DNA of 64,000 nucleotides from Microbacterium sp. B35-30 (GTDB lineage Bacteria > Actinomycetota > Actinomycetes > Actinomycetales > Microbacteriaceae). The notes under the pieces are model-generated. The model saw only the letters and a program-made list of their open reading frames with translations, was not told the DNA's origin and made no database searches. Below, piece by piece: positions 53,556 through 62,819 of this stretch; the stretch's first letter is position 1, and each line of letters begins with the position of its first letter. The position numbers and the translations under genes are program-made. The DNA lies in the NCBI RefSeq assembly GCF_010634855.1, contig NZ_MWLQ01000019.1:1-64000 (forward strand), written 5' to 3'.

Positions 53556-55823
53556 TCACCCCGTCGTCGCACGCACCCTATTCGGCTCAGGGTCTGCGGC
53601 GGTCTTCGTCTTTCGGGTGCGTGCCATGATCGTCAGAAACGTGTCCTCAGGAACCGTGTCGCGCAGCGTGTCGGCGATCTTGCGCATGGGAAGCGTACCG
53701 ATGCCGCGGAGGATGTGCGGCTGCGATACGTAGCGGAGCTTGTCCGAATCGATCTCATCCAGCAGGGTCGGACCGATCATCGGATGGGTGATCCACTCCT
53801 CGAGCGTCGACCACAGCGTGAGCTCGCGCACGATGTCATCACCGGTGAGCGATATCGTCTGTTCCGCGAGAACCGTCTCACTGTCACGGCCGAGCTGCAC
53901 TGTGTAGGAACCGGCTTCGACGACCCAGTCCGATGCGTCTACGTCCCAGTAGGCGAATGCCCGGCGATCCAGCGGAAGCGAGACAGAGATCGACTCGCCC
54001 GCACCGAGCATTACCTTCGTAAACGCACGGAGCTCCCGCGCAGGGCGCTGGATGTCGAGGGTGGAGGGGGCGGCCACGTATATCTGCACGACATAGGCGC
54101 CCTCTCGCGAACCAGTGTTCGTCACTGTGACGGTGGCGACGGCGGAGTCAGGCCTCGTCACATCCACGTGGAAGTCGGTGAGCTCAAATGCCGTGTAGCT
54201 CAGCCCGTGCCCGAATGGATAGCGGGCCGGGTTGCCGAGGGTAGTGAAGGCCCGATATCCGACGAGCAGCCTCTCGCCGTACACCACGTGGCCGCGCTCA
54301 CCCGGGAAATTGGGTGTGCTCGGGTGGTCTGCGAGGCGACGCGGTATGGTTTCGGCCAGCCTGCCCGACGGATTGACCTTGCCGAACAGCAGATCTGCGA
54401 GTGCACCCCCGCTTGCCTGTCCGAGAAGGAAACCCTCGAGAATGGCCGCCACGTCAGCGTGCCATTCCTCCACGGTCACCACGCCACCGTTGGATAGCAC
54501 GACGACCGTGCGCGGGGCGACCGCGGCGACGGCGCGGATGAGTGCCACCTGGCTGCCGGGGAGCTCCGTGCTGGTCCGGTCGAAACCCTCCGACTCGTCG
54601 CTCTCGCTCAGCCCTGCGAAGATCAGCGCGACGTCAGCATCCGCCGCGATCCCGACAGCCGCGTCAAGCAGCGCAGCCTCGTCACCGCCCCCTTCCAGAT
54701 TGTAACCAGGCGCGAAGGCGACGGCGCCGTCTGTGAACTCGGGGAGCGCATCAAGAAAGGACTCGGTGCGTGTCGCGCGGACATGCGAGCTTCCGCCCCC
54801 TTGGAATCGAGGGCTGCGCGCGAACTCTCCGATGACAGCGAGCTTCGTCGCTGCGCTTAGAGGGAGGGTGTCGTCGTTCTTCAGGAGCACAGCGCACTCC
54901 GCGGCCACCTCGCGGGCAAGCTGGTGATGCTTGATGAAGTCCGCCTCAACCCGGCGCCCGGCGCCATGCCACTGCTGAAGGCCGAGGATTCGCGCAACCG
55001 CGACATCGAGCTCTCGTTCGGCGAGCGTCCCGGCGCGGACCGCCTCGGCGATCAGCGGCGGCGTGCGCCCTTCGGTCCCCGGCATCTCGAGATCCAGGCC
55101 CGCCGCAACGGCGGCAGGCCCGTCGTGCACTGCTCCCCAATCCGACATGACCGCGCCCTGGAACCCCCACTCTCCGCGCAGCACGTCGGTGAGCAGCCAG
55201 CGGTTCTCAGACGCGAAGACGCCGTTGATCCGGTTGTAGGAGCACATAAGGGTTGCGGGACGCGCCTCCTTCACGATGCGTTCGAAGGCACGGAAGTAGA
55301 TCTCGCGCAGGGTGCGTTCGTCGACGTCGGCGCTCACGCGCATTCGGTCGCTCTCCTGGTTGTTCGCGGCGAAGTGCTTGACCGAGCACCCGACGCCCTG
55401 GGCTTGGATCGCGGTCACGTAGGCAGACCCGAGAACGCCTGACAGCAGCGGATCCTCCGAGAGGTACTCGAAATTGCGGCCGCAGAGGGGTGATCGCTTG
55501 ATGTTGACGCCCGGTCCGAGCACGATGTCGACTCCGAGGGCGCGGGCCTCACGGCCGATCGCGGTAGCCACCCGCTCGGCCACGGAGGGATCCCAACTCG
55601 ATCCGATGGCGACCGCCGGCGGGAAGCACGTGGATTCCTCACTTGCGGTGAGACCGAAATTGTCACCCGCCTCGCCTTGGGACCGCAGGCCGTGAGGCCC
55701 GTCAGACAGCTTCACGGCCTCGATGCCGGATTCCGGTATCCCGTAGGTGTGCCAGAACCCGTCTCCCGAGACGAGTCGCGATTTTTGGTCGAGGGAAAGT
55801 TCGGATGCCGAAATGTTCATCAT
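53556..55823 (-). CDS. GH3 beta-glucosidase-like, three-domain (paralogue 1)
   Basis: 755 aa. Barrel domain with KLSDGPHGLR, GPGVNIKRSPLCGRNFEY (substrate-binding Arg), SVKHFAANNQE (Lys-His) and nucleophile in AVMSDWGAVHD (Asp228). The alpha/beta sandwich has the acid-side region DESEGFDR. GHGLSYTAFE starts the C-terminal FnIII-like domain, and an extra ~100-residue helical tail follows. No signal peptide. Same length and same nucleophile number as the GH3 at 58039, about two residues in three identical by eye: recent paralogues. Start 15 bp after the esterase stop, one operon. Confidence 0.93.
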   Translation of the reverse strand: MMNISASELSLDQKSRLVSGDGFWHTYGIPESGIEAVKLSDGPHGLRSQGEAGDNFGLTASEESTCFPPAVAIGSSWDPSVAERVATAIGREARALGVDIVLGPGVNIKRSPLCGRNFEYLSEDPLLSGVLGSAYVTAIQAQGVGCSVKHFAANNQESDRMRVSADVDERTLREIYFRAFERIVKEARPATLMCSYNRINGVFASENRWLLTDVLRGEWGFQGAVMSDWGAVHDGPAAVAAGLDLEMPGTEGRTPPLIAEAVRAGTLAERELDVAVARILGLQQWHGAGRRVEADFIKHHQLAREVAAECAVLLKNDDTLPLSAATKLAVIGEFARSPRFQGGGSSHVRATRTESFLDALPEFTDGAVAFAPGYNLEGGGDEAALLDAAVGIAADADVALIFAGLSESDESEGFDRTSTELPGSQVALIRAVAAVAPRTVVVLSNGGVVTVEEWHADVAAILEGFLLGQASGGALADLLFGKVNPSGRLAETIPRRLADHPSTPNFPGERGHVVYGERLLVGYRAFTTLGNPARYPFGHGLSYTAFELTDFHVDVTRPDSAVATVTVTNTGSREGAYVVQIYVAAPSTLDIQRPARELRAFTKVMLGAGESISVSLPLDRRAFAYWDVDASDWVVEAGSYTVQLGRDSETVLAEQTISLTGDDIVRELTLWSTLEEWITHPMIGPTLLDEIDSDKLRYVSQPHILRGIGTLPMRKIADTLRDTVPEDTFLTIMARTRKTKTAADPEPNRVRATTG

Positions 55824-55838
55824 GTCCTTCTGTGCTGG

Positions 55839-56825
55839 TCAAACAGGCTGAGCGACCCGCGCCGCCACCCACGCCGCGAGGTCGGCGTGGGACTGACGGG
55901 CCTGCGGGAGACCCGGGCGAGCAAGATGTGCATGCGCGACGCCGCGCACCGTCTCGCTGCGAACGGGCACACCTGCATCGCGAAGCTGTTCCGCGAATCG
56001 CTCGCCAGATGCGCGGAGCCCGTCGAACTCGCAGTTGAAGATGTAGGTCGGCGGGAACACGGACAGATCGTCCGCGACGCCGGGCATCGCATTTGGGGGA
56101 GCCGCGTCGGCCGGACCGCCGAGGTAGTTCTCCACGATGGGCGTGTAGATCTCGGGCTTGAAGCCTGAAGCAGCACTCATCCGGTCCAGTCGCGCTTGCA
56201 GCTCCGCCGATGCGGGCGGGAGCACGGCATGAAGCGTCGGGTACGCCAGGACGATGCCGGCTGGCATCGTGTCGCCTTCATCTGCCAGCCGGAGAACCGC
56301 GCCGGCCGCGAGGTTGCCACCGGCACTGGCGCCACCCAGAACGATGCGTGCGGGGTCGACACCGAGTTCGTCACAGTGGGCGACCGCCCACCGGTACGCG
56401 GTGATCACGTCGTCGAGCGGCACGGGATAGTGGACACCGGCGCGTGCCAGCCGGTAGTCGATGGCGATGACGACCGCATCCGCTCGTGCAGCTACTTCGC
56501 GGGCGGTCGCGTCACCCTCCCCTCCCTCGAGGTCGCCGAAAGCCCAAGCTCCCCCGTGCACCCATACGAAGAGCGCACGCGCTCGGTTGGAGCTCTCTGG
56601 CGTCGCAGGCGTGTACACGCGGATCTGGAAGGATTCGGCCCCCACTCCCAGCGGGAGATCACGCGTGTGAACTGCAGGGGGCGTGTAGTCCTCCTCGCCC
56701 TCCACCGGGGCCTCGAGCAGGCTGCCCAGGCTCGGGTCCGGAAAGACGGCGCTGGGATGCGCCGCGCCCAGCTGCGTCATCTCCGTGTACTTGGCCAGCA
56801 GCCGGTTCCAATACTGATCGGTCAT
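55839..56825 (-). CDS. Alpha/beta hydrolase, HSL-type esterase
   Basis: 328 aa. WVHGGAWAFGD (oxyanion), LGGASAGGNLAAGAV (nucleophile elbow), acid in NCEFDGLRA and a late His in RGVAHAHLARP. The start is set by GAGGAGGATC four bases before the ATG. It forms a two-gene operon with GH3 paralogue 1, controlled by the 56852 element. It probably strips acyl groups before GH3 cleavage (inference). Confidence 0.9.
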   Translation of the reverse strand: MTDQYWNRLLAKYTEMTQLGAAHPSAVFPDPSLGSLLEAPVEGEEDYTPPAVHTRDLPLGVGAESFQIRVYTPATPESSNRARALFVWVHGGAWAFGDLEGGEGDATAREVAARADAVVIAIDYRLARAGVHYPVPLDDVITAYRWAVAHCDELGVDPARIVLGGASAGGNLAAGAVLRLADEGDTMPAGIVLAYPTLHAVLPPASAELQARLDRMSAASGFKPEIYTPIVENYLGGPADAAPPNAMPGVADDLSVFPPTYIFNCEFDGLRASGERFAEQLRDAGVPVRSETVRGVAHAHLARPGLPQARQSHADLAAWVAARVAQPV

Positions 56826-56828
56826 GCT

Positions 56829-56842
56829 GATCCTCCTCGATC
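56829..56842 (-). promoter_or_regulatory. Conserved ribosome-binding leader GATCGAGGAGGATC
   Basis: Minus-strand GATCGAGGAGGATC ending 3 bp before the esterase ATG. It is identical to the leader of transporter 3 and the only copy not in front of a transporter. Confidence 0.85.
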
Positions 56843-56851
56843 GGTCATCGC

Positions 56852-56876
56852 AACATCTGAGTGTACTTATATTTTC
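56852..56876 (-). promoter_or_regulatory. 25-bp shared regulatory element upstream of esterase/GH3 operon
   Basis: Minus strand: GAAAA, ten bases (TATAAGTACA), CTCAGATGTT. One of the best copies. It ends 26 bp before the ATG. Confidence 0.75.
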
Positions 56877-56915
56877 ACCAGGCACGAACGCGCGCTCAGG
56901 TGCGGAGTATGCGAA

Positions 56916-58052
56916 TCATCCCGTCAAGAGGCTCAGCCCATAGCTGCGCACGTCGCCGTTGACGGCATCCCAGATCCAATCGCGCGCGGTCTTTCCATCC
57001 ACTCTTATGCGGTAGAAACCCTTGTCTCCAATGACACAGTGCTTCGTCAGACCCAACCCCTTCTGGCCAGGATCTGGGGCGTCGAACATGTACAAGCCCA
57101 CCCCGGGGATGTCGCTCATCAGACGGGCAGCCATGCCAGCGATATCGCGCTCGAGCTTCCCTCCCGCTTCTTGGGTGAAGACCAGCCCCTTTCCGTCGAG
57201 GTAGTTCTGCATCCGCGCCAAGCCGCTGTCGCGGACCGAACTCGCGTAGAGACAGCGGACCCGGTCGCCGTGCGCTTGTGCGAGCGCGACCAGAGAGTCG
57301 CTCACCATGTCCTCGGACTGGAGGCGCGCGACGATTTCGTCAGGTGCCCCCCAGACGTCGGTGGCGATCCGGTGCCAGTCCTCCTTGAGCCCGAGAGCAC
57401 TGTCGGCGCAGCAGACAATGCGGGGACACTCGGGAAAGTGCCCGATGACATCGTCGGCCAGAAGCGCGGCGCCCCATGCCCCTCCGCTGCATCCCGCGAC
57501 CACCAGACTCTCCGGACTCGGGATCCACTTCTGCACCTCCGTCATGACGGCCCGGTAGTTGAGGTAACCGCGGTGGTGCAGCACCCGGGAAGACCCATCC
57601 ATCGCCGTGTAAGGGAAATCCTTCGTGCCGACATGGAAGTCTCCGGTCGCGTAGGTGATCACGACCTTGGTCCAATTGCGGAAGGGGTTGTCGGGGAGGT
57701 CATCCAGGATCCCGTTGCGCACCACGAAGTCACCGAACAGGTCGAGACGGGTCAGGAAGAACCCCTCCTTCCCGCGCATGTACATCGACGCCGGACGCGC
57801 CGCCGTGTACTCATCCAGGGAGACCCCGCCGCCGCAGAAGAAGACCAGGAGCTTGTCCTCGGTTCCCAGCCGGATGTCCGCGAACGCCGGCTCTCCGTTG
57901 GCACCCACTCCGCCGTCAGGATAGAAGCGGTACCACGTGCCTCGCTCCGGGTCTGCGGGCAGCTCCGGGAACCGTCGTGCCTTGAGAATCGGCGTGAGCG
58001 CCTTCAGCCATAGCGGCTCACGCTCCCACGGATCCAGCTCAATCTTTGCCAT
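56916..58052 (-). CDS. Pectinacetylesterase/NOTUM-like esterase 2
   Basis: 378 aa, paralogue of 26823-27977. FFCGGGVSLDEYTAARPASM, ITYATGDFHVGT, nucleophile elbow VVAGCSGGAWGAAL (Ser) and GLTKHCVIG. The elbow is GCSGG rather than GFSAGG, the same as in plant pectinacetylesterases. No signal peptide. Its ATG overlaps the GH3 stop by 14 bases, making it the last gene of the GH78-GH1-serine hydrolase-GH3 operon. Confidence 0.85.
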   Translation of the reverse strand: MAKIELDPWEREPLWLKALTPILKARRFPELPADPERGTWYRFYPDGGVGANGEPAFADIRLGTEDKLLVFFCGGGVSLDEYTAARPASMYMRGKEGFFLTRLDLFGDFVVRNGILDDLPDNPFRNWTKVVITYATGDFHVGTKDFPYTAMDGSSRVLHHRGYLNYRAVMTEVQKWIPSPESLVVAGCSGGAWGAALLADDVIGHFPECPRIVCCADSALGLKEDWHRIATDVWGAPDEIVARLQSEDMVSDSLVALAQAHGDRVRCLYASSVRDSGLARMQNYLDGKGLVFTQEAGGKLERDIAGMAARLMSDIPGVGLYMFDAPDPGQKGLGLTKHCVIGDKGFYRIRVDGKTARDWIWDAVNGDVRSYGLSLLTG

Positions 58053-60306
58053 TGCTACTCCACCGGCTATTGGGGACGATGTCAGGGCGCGGAGCGGCGA
58101 CCGACTTCGCCATCAGCGCTTCGAACGTGCCCTCCGGAAGGTCGTCGCGGAGGAAGTCGATGATCCTGCCCATCGGCATGGTTCCGGTCACGCGGACGAC
58201 TCTGGGCTCTGTGATGTACAGGAAACGGGGGTCTGCCACGTCTTCCCTGAGAGTCGGTCCGACGAGGGGGTGTTCCAGCCACTCCGCAAGTGTCGACCAT
58301 CCGGTGAGTTCGCGTATGACGAGGTCGCCCTCAAGAGCGATGGACTGCTCGGCGTGGATAGATTCGGCATCCCATCCAAGCTGCACGACGTAGTCTCCGG
58401 GGGCGACCACCCAGTTCTTCTGCGGTACGTCCCAGTAGGCGAAGGCCCGACGATCGAGCGGCAGCTCCACGCGCATCGTCTGTCCTGGCTCGAGAAACAC
58501 CTTGGTGAAGGCACGCAATTCCCGCTGCGGTCGCAGCACTCGATCATGGGCGGTGGCATCGACATAGATCTGCACAACGTGCGCGCCGGCGCGGTCGCCC
58601 GTGTTGGTGACCCGCACGGAAGCGGCGGCAGAGTCCTGCCCTGTCACATGCACGCTGAACTCGCTTATCCGGAACGTGGTGTAGCTCAGACCGTGACCGA
58701 AAGGGTATCTGACGGGGCGCCCCATCTTGCTGTAGCCGCGATAGCCGACGAGCACACGCTCGCCATAGAGGACGTGCCCCTCCTCGCCCGGAAAATTCGG
58801 TGCGCTCGGGCTGTCGATCAGACGTCGTGGGATCGTCTCGGCGAGCCGGCCGGACGGGTTGACCGCTCCATAGAGGAGGTCTGCAATCGCTGCGCCGCTT
58901 GCCTGCCCGAGCAGGAAGGCATCGAGGATGGCGTCGACATCGTCGTGCCAGTCCTCCATCGAGACGACTCCACCGTGCGAGAGCACGACGACGGTGCGGG
59001 ATGCCGCAGCTGCGACTTCCTTGATCAGTTCGACCTGGTCGGCAGGAAGCTCGAGTGTGGTGCGGTCGTAACCCTCGGATTCGTCGGACTCCCGCAAGCC
59101 GGCGAACACGAGAGCGATGTCGGCCCCAGCCGCCGCGTGTGCGGCCGCGGCACGCAGAGCGCTCGGGTCGCCACTGCCATCCAGGGTGAAGCCGGGCTGG
59201 AAGTCGACATGGGCGTTCGCGTACTCGACGACCGAATCGAGAAAGGACGCAGTGCGGGTGGAGTTGACGCGAGAACTTCCGCCGCCCTGATATCGAGGGG
59301 TTCGGGCGAACTCGCCGATCACGGCGAGCTTGGACGAACCACTCAACGGAAGAGCGCCGTCGTTCTTGAGCAGCACGGCGCACTGGGCAGCCACCTGCCT
59401 GGCCAGCTGGTGGTGGACGTCGAGGTCTACGTCGCCATCCGCAGTCCCGCGCCAGCTCGATAGTCCGATAACGCGTTGGACAGCGGAATCCAGCTCATCC
59501 TCATCCAGCACTCCCGCTCGGACTGCAGCGGCGATGATCGGTGGGTTTCGACCCTCGCTGCCCGGCATTTCGAGATCGACACCGGCGTGCACGGCGACAA
59601 CGGGGTCATGCACGGCGCCCCAGTCGGAGACCACCGCACCTCCGAAGCCCCACTCGTTCCTGAGCACGTCGGTCAGCAACCAGCGATTTTCTGAGCTGAA
59701 GATGCCGTTGACGCGGTTGTAGGAGCACATCACCGTTGCTGGCTGGGCCTCGCGCACCACCCGCTCGAACGCGGGAAAGTAGATCTCTCTCAGCGTTCGC
59801 TCGTCGACGTCGGAGCTGACCCGCATGCGGTCTGTCTCCTGGTTGTTGGCGGCGAAATGCTTGACCGACGCGCCGACACCGCCAGCCTGCAGCGACCTGA
59901 CGAAAGCCGCTCCGAGCACGCCAGAGACGAGCGGGTCCTCGGACAGGTACTCGAAGTTGCGTCCGCACAGCGGTGACCGCTTGATGTTCACGCCGGGGCC
60001 TAGCACGATGTCGACGCCCGCCGCCCGGGCTTCTCGCGCGATCGCGGCACCGATGCGCTCCGCGACGACTGGATCCCAACTCGAGCCGACCGCGACAGCG
60101 GGTGGGAAGCAGGTCGCCCTCGCGCTCTCCGCGAGTCCGAGGTTGTCGCCGCCACCGTCCATCATCACGCGCAGACCGTGCGGGCCGTCCGATAGACGCA
60201 CCGGTTGGACACCAAGCTCGGGCAGGCTGGCGGTGCTCCATGGCCCGTCTCCGGACACGAGCGCTGCCTTCTGCTCGAGCGAGAGCTCGCCGTGGCTGTT
60301 GATCAC
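58039..60306 (-). CDS. GH3 beta-glucosidase-like, three-domain (paralogue 2)
   Basis: 755 aa with the same domain order as the GH3 at 53556: RLSDGPHGLR, GPGVNIKRSPLCGRNFEY, ASVKHFAANNQE, nucleophile in VVSDWGAVHD (Asp228), ESDESEGYDR, GHGLSYTTF and an extra C-terminal tail. The GTG start overlaps the serine hydrolase stop (GTGA); an open frame to 60498 exists but lies inside that gene. Belongs to the operon led by the alpha-L-rhamnosidase, so it probably removes a beta-linked sugar after rhamnose. Confidence 0.93.
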   Translation of the reverse strand: MINSHGELSLEQKAALVSGDGPWSTASLPELGVQPVRLSDGPHGLRVMMDGGGDNLGLAESARATCFPPAVAVGSSWDPVVAERIGAAIAREARAAGVDIVLGPGVNIKRSPLCGRNFEYLSEDPLVSGVLGAAFVRSLQAGGVGASVKHFAANNQETDRMRVSSDVDERTLREIYFPAFERVVREAQPATVMCSYNRVNGIFSSENRWLLTDVLRNEWGFGGAVVSDWGAVHDPVVAVHAGVDLEMPGSEGRNPPIIAAAVRAGVLDEDELDSAVQRVIGLSSWRGTADGDVDLDVHHQLARQVAAQCAVLLKNDGALPLSGSSKLAVIGEFARTPRYQGGGSSRVNSTRTASFLDSVVEYANAHVDFQPGFTLDGSGDPSALRAAAAHAAAGADIALVFAGLRESDESEGYDRTTLELPADQVELIKEVAAAASRTVVVLSHGGVVSMEDWHDDVDAILDAFLLGQASGAAIADLLYGAVNPSGRLAETIPRRLIDSPSAPNFPGEEGHVLYGERVLVGYRGYSKMGRPVRYPFGHGLSYTTFRISEFSVHVTGQDSAAASVRVTNTGDRAGAHVVQIYVDATAHDRVLRPQRELRAFTKVFLEPGQTMRVELPLDRRAFAYWDVPQKNWVVAPGDYVVQLGWDAESIHAEQSIALEGDLVIRELTGWSTLAEWLEHPLVGPTLREDVADPRFLYITEPRVVRVTGTMPMGRIIDFLRDDLPEGTFEALMAKSVAAPRPDIVPNSRWSSNGKD

Positions 60307-61544
60307 CGTTCTTCCTCGGCGGTCGAGTTCGTGGGAACGCACGCGTACAGCGCGCCGATCAGCGCCGTCGACACCGACCAATCCTGGAGGTCCGTGCGGG
60401 TGAATCCCACGGATATGTGGTGAACCGGGTCGGCGAAGCCGATCTGGCCGCCCGCGCCCAGGTGCCCGAACGACTCCTTCGTCGGGCCGAAGCGCCACGG
60501 CTTGGGCGATTCACCGAAGTCGCCCTCGTAACCGAGGGCATAGCGCATCTTGGGGGCGGGAATCACCCGGAATATCCCGCTACGCGGCCAGATCATGGTG
60601 CGACCACGCGCCGCCGGAGTGCGGAAGAGGTCGATCGACTCCCGGCTGACGATGCGATGTCCGTCTAGTTCGCCGCCTCGGGCGAGCATTGCATAGACAC
60701 GGGCGAGGTCTCTTCCGTTCGTCGTGGCACCTGCAGCCGGAAGCTCCGCCGTGCGCGTGCGCGGCAGGTTGAAGAAGTCCAGATTCGATGTGAACGAGCC
60801 GCCATGCATCTGCACACTCGACTGAGCGATCGGACTGCGCGGGTCCATCTGCTCCCTGAGCAGCATCCCCATCGCTACGCGAGCGGCACCCCGCGGCTCG
60901 GGGCCGGGCTCGATGACGAAATCCGCCATCCTGGGCTGGACCGCCTCAGGAGTTCCGATGTAGGTGTCAAGCTTCAGCGGGCGCGCCACCTCTCGCGCGA
61001 AGAACGTGCCGATCGTGTCCCCCGTGATGCGGCGGACGAGTTCCTGGAGCAGCCAGCCGATGCTGAAAGCGTGATAGCCGATGCGCGTGCCGGGTTCCCA
61101 AGCCGGCGGTGACGCGGCGATACGACGAGCGATCTCGTCGTAGTCGTCCCAGCCGTTGCCCGACCAATCCAGTAGGTCGCCGGGATCCTCGAAGGCCAGC
61201 AACCCGGACGTGTGGGTGAGGATGTGGCGAACCAAAGTTGAACTCTTGCCCGCCTGACCGTATTCGGGCCAGTAACGCGTCACAGGAGCGTCGAGATCGA
61301 GCTCTCCCCGATCCCACAGGATCTGCGCGCAGAGCGCAGCAAGTCCCTTCGTGGCCGACATCGCTGTCGAAAGCGTGTTCTCCTCCCAAGGCACGCCGGG
61401 TCGCGCCTCCCCACCCCACAGGTCGACGACCTTCTCGCCTTCGACATACGCCGCGACCGACGCCCCGCCTCGCAGGATCTCGCTGTCGGCGAAGGCTTGC
61501 CGGACGGGTTCGAATCCGCTCGCGACGCTTCCCGAGACGATCAC
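60303..61544 (-). CDS. Serine hydrolase, class C beta-lactamase fold (EstB-like)
   Basis: 413 aa. SxxK in MSATKGL (Ser63, Lys66), Tyr in IGYHAFSIGW, and HxG-type motif in FGHLGAGGQIG. Same family as 18209-19369 but with only moderate likeness. No signal peptide, so not a resistance beta-lactamase; an esterase on acylated glycosides fits better. GTG start overlaps the GH1 stop by 4 bases and its own stop overlaps the GH3 start. Confidence 0.88.
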   Translation of the reverse strand: MIVSGSVASGFEPVRQAFADSEILRGGASVAAYVEGEKVVDLWGGEARPGVPWEENTLSTAMSATKGLAALCAQILWDRGELDLDAPVTRYWPEYGQAGKSSTLVRHILTHTSGLLAFEDPGDLLDWSGNGWDDYDEIARRIAASPPAWEPGTRIGYHAFSIGWLLQELVRRITGDTIGTFFAREVARPLKLDTYIGTPEAVQPRMADFVIEPGPEPRGAARVAMGMLLREQMDPRSPIAQSSVQMHGGSFTSNLDFFNLPRTRTAELPAAGATTNGRDLARVYAMLARGGELDGHRIVSRESIDLFRTPAARGRTMIWPRSGIFRVIPAPKMRYALGYEGDFGESPKPWRFGPTKESFGHLGAGGQIGFADPVHHISVGFTRTDLQDWSVSTALIGALYACVPTNSTAEEER

Positions 61545-62791
61545 TTCGTCTCGGCCGATTCGAGTAGCTGCCGAACGGTGGGCGTTCGGCTGGCGCGAGC
61601 CTGATCGCCGAGCCACGCCAGGCTGGGTCGCGGCGAGCGCTCGAAAGTCTCGCGATTGACGGCGATCAGTCCGAACGTCGGCCCCCACTCCCCCCACTCG
61701 AAGTTATCCAGAGCGCTCCAGTGGAGGTAGCCGCGTACGTCGATGCCATCTCGAACGGCAGCCTCGATGGAGGCCAGAGCACCTGTGGTGTACTCGATGC
61801 GGTCTCGGTCGTCCGCCGTCGCGATCCCGTTCTCTGTGACAAGGATGGCCGTGCCTCCGGTGATGTCCCACGCGTTGCGGATCGAGAGCCCGACCGCGTC
61901 CGGTCGGAAGGGCCACCCGGTCATCGTCTGCTGCTCTGCAGGCGAGTACGCCTGTGGTCCGTCGCGGCCGATCTTCCGGGTGGTGTACGACTGCACCCCG
62001 ACGAAATCGTCGTCCCGAGACACCTCGAGGTAGCGATCCTCCCACGCCCACTTCACCTCGGCGAGGGCGCGCTCGGCGCCCGGCTCGGCCTCGAAGCCCT
62101 GCGCCGACACCGTCCACCCGATCTTCGCGTCGGTCGTCGCGTGGAGAATGTCGACGGCTCGTCGGTGCGCGTCCGACAACACACGTGTCACGGCATCGGA
62201 CGGCGTGGGGAGGGCGAAGTCGGCGATCGGCCGGGAGTCGAGCGAACTGCGCTCCCTCTCCGCATTCGAGGCCCGTTCGGGCAATCCGGTCAGCAGGGCG
62301 ATCATGTTCGGCTCGTTGATCGTGCAGATCCACGGCACATCGGCCGTGATACCGCTGACCTCCGTGACATACGCTGCAAACCTGGCGGCGGCATCCGAGC
62401 TGCCCCAGCCACCGCGCTGTGCGAACCACATCGGCGTGGTGAAGTGATGAAGCGTGACGACGGGAGTCAGCCCGAGGCCGAACGCGGTGTCGATCATGGC
62501 CCGGTAGTGCGCGAGCTCCTGTTGATCGAACTCCCCCGGTGCGGGCTCGATCCGCGCCCATTCAATGCTGAAGCGGTAGGCGTCGAGTCCGGCTTCGGCG
62601 AGAAGCCGCATGTCTTCGGGATAGCGGTGATAGCTGTCGACGGCCGCGCCGCTGCGCTCCTGGAACGGCGAATTCGGCGCCGTCTCGAGGTGCCACCAAT
62701 TGGAGTTCGTGTTGTTGCCCTCGGTCTGGTGGGCGGAGGTGGCCGCTCCCCACAGGAAGCCGTCGGGAAAGGCCGGTTGGAGATTCGTCAC
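61541..62791 (-). CDS. GH1 beta-glucosidase
   Basis: 416-aa retaining glycosidase. FPDGFLWGAATSAHQTEG at the N-terminus, acid/base in CTINEPN (Glu160), nucleophile in LVTENGI (Glu320), and aglycone/sugar-site LHWSALDNFEWGEW. A little short for GH1 (usually ~440-480). Cytoplasmic. GTG start chosen at the family N-terminus, with a purine-rich GAGAAGACGAGAAA before it. 28 bp after the GH78 stop. Confidence 0.93.
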   Translation of the reverse strand: MTNLQPAFPDGFLWGAATSAHQTEGNNTNSNWWHLETAPNSPFQERSGAAVDSYHRYPEDMRLLAEAGLDAYRFSIEWARIEPAPGEFDQQELAHYRAMIDTAFGLGLTPVVTLHHFTTPMWFAQRGGWGSSDAAARFAAYVTEVSGITADVPWICTINEPNMIALLTGLPERASNAERERSSLDSRPIADFALPTPSDAVTRVLSDAHRRAVDILHATTDAKIGWTVSAQGFEAEPGAERALAEVKWAWEDRYLEVSRDDDFVGVQSYTTRKIGRDGPQAYSPAEQQTMTGWPFRPDAVGLSIRNAWDITGGTAILVTENGIATADDRDRIEYTTGALASIEAAVRDGIDVRGYLHWSALDNFEWGEWGPTFGLIAVNRETFERSPRPSLAWLGDQARASRTPTVRQLLESAETK

Positions 62792-62819
62792 AGGTTTCTC
62801 GTCTTCTCTTTGTCGTCTG

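Noticed and set aside
56196..59463. Long plus-strand frames opposite esterase, pectinacetylesterase and GH3 genes
   Set aside because: Antisense shadows of clear families; no ribosome sites.
60303..61544. Beta-lactamase resistance gene
   Set aside because: No signal peptide, and it is embedded by start/stop overlaps in a glycosidase operon; family VIII esterase is more likely. The same applies to 18209-19369.
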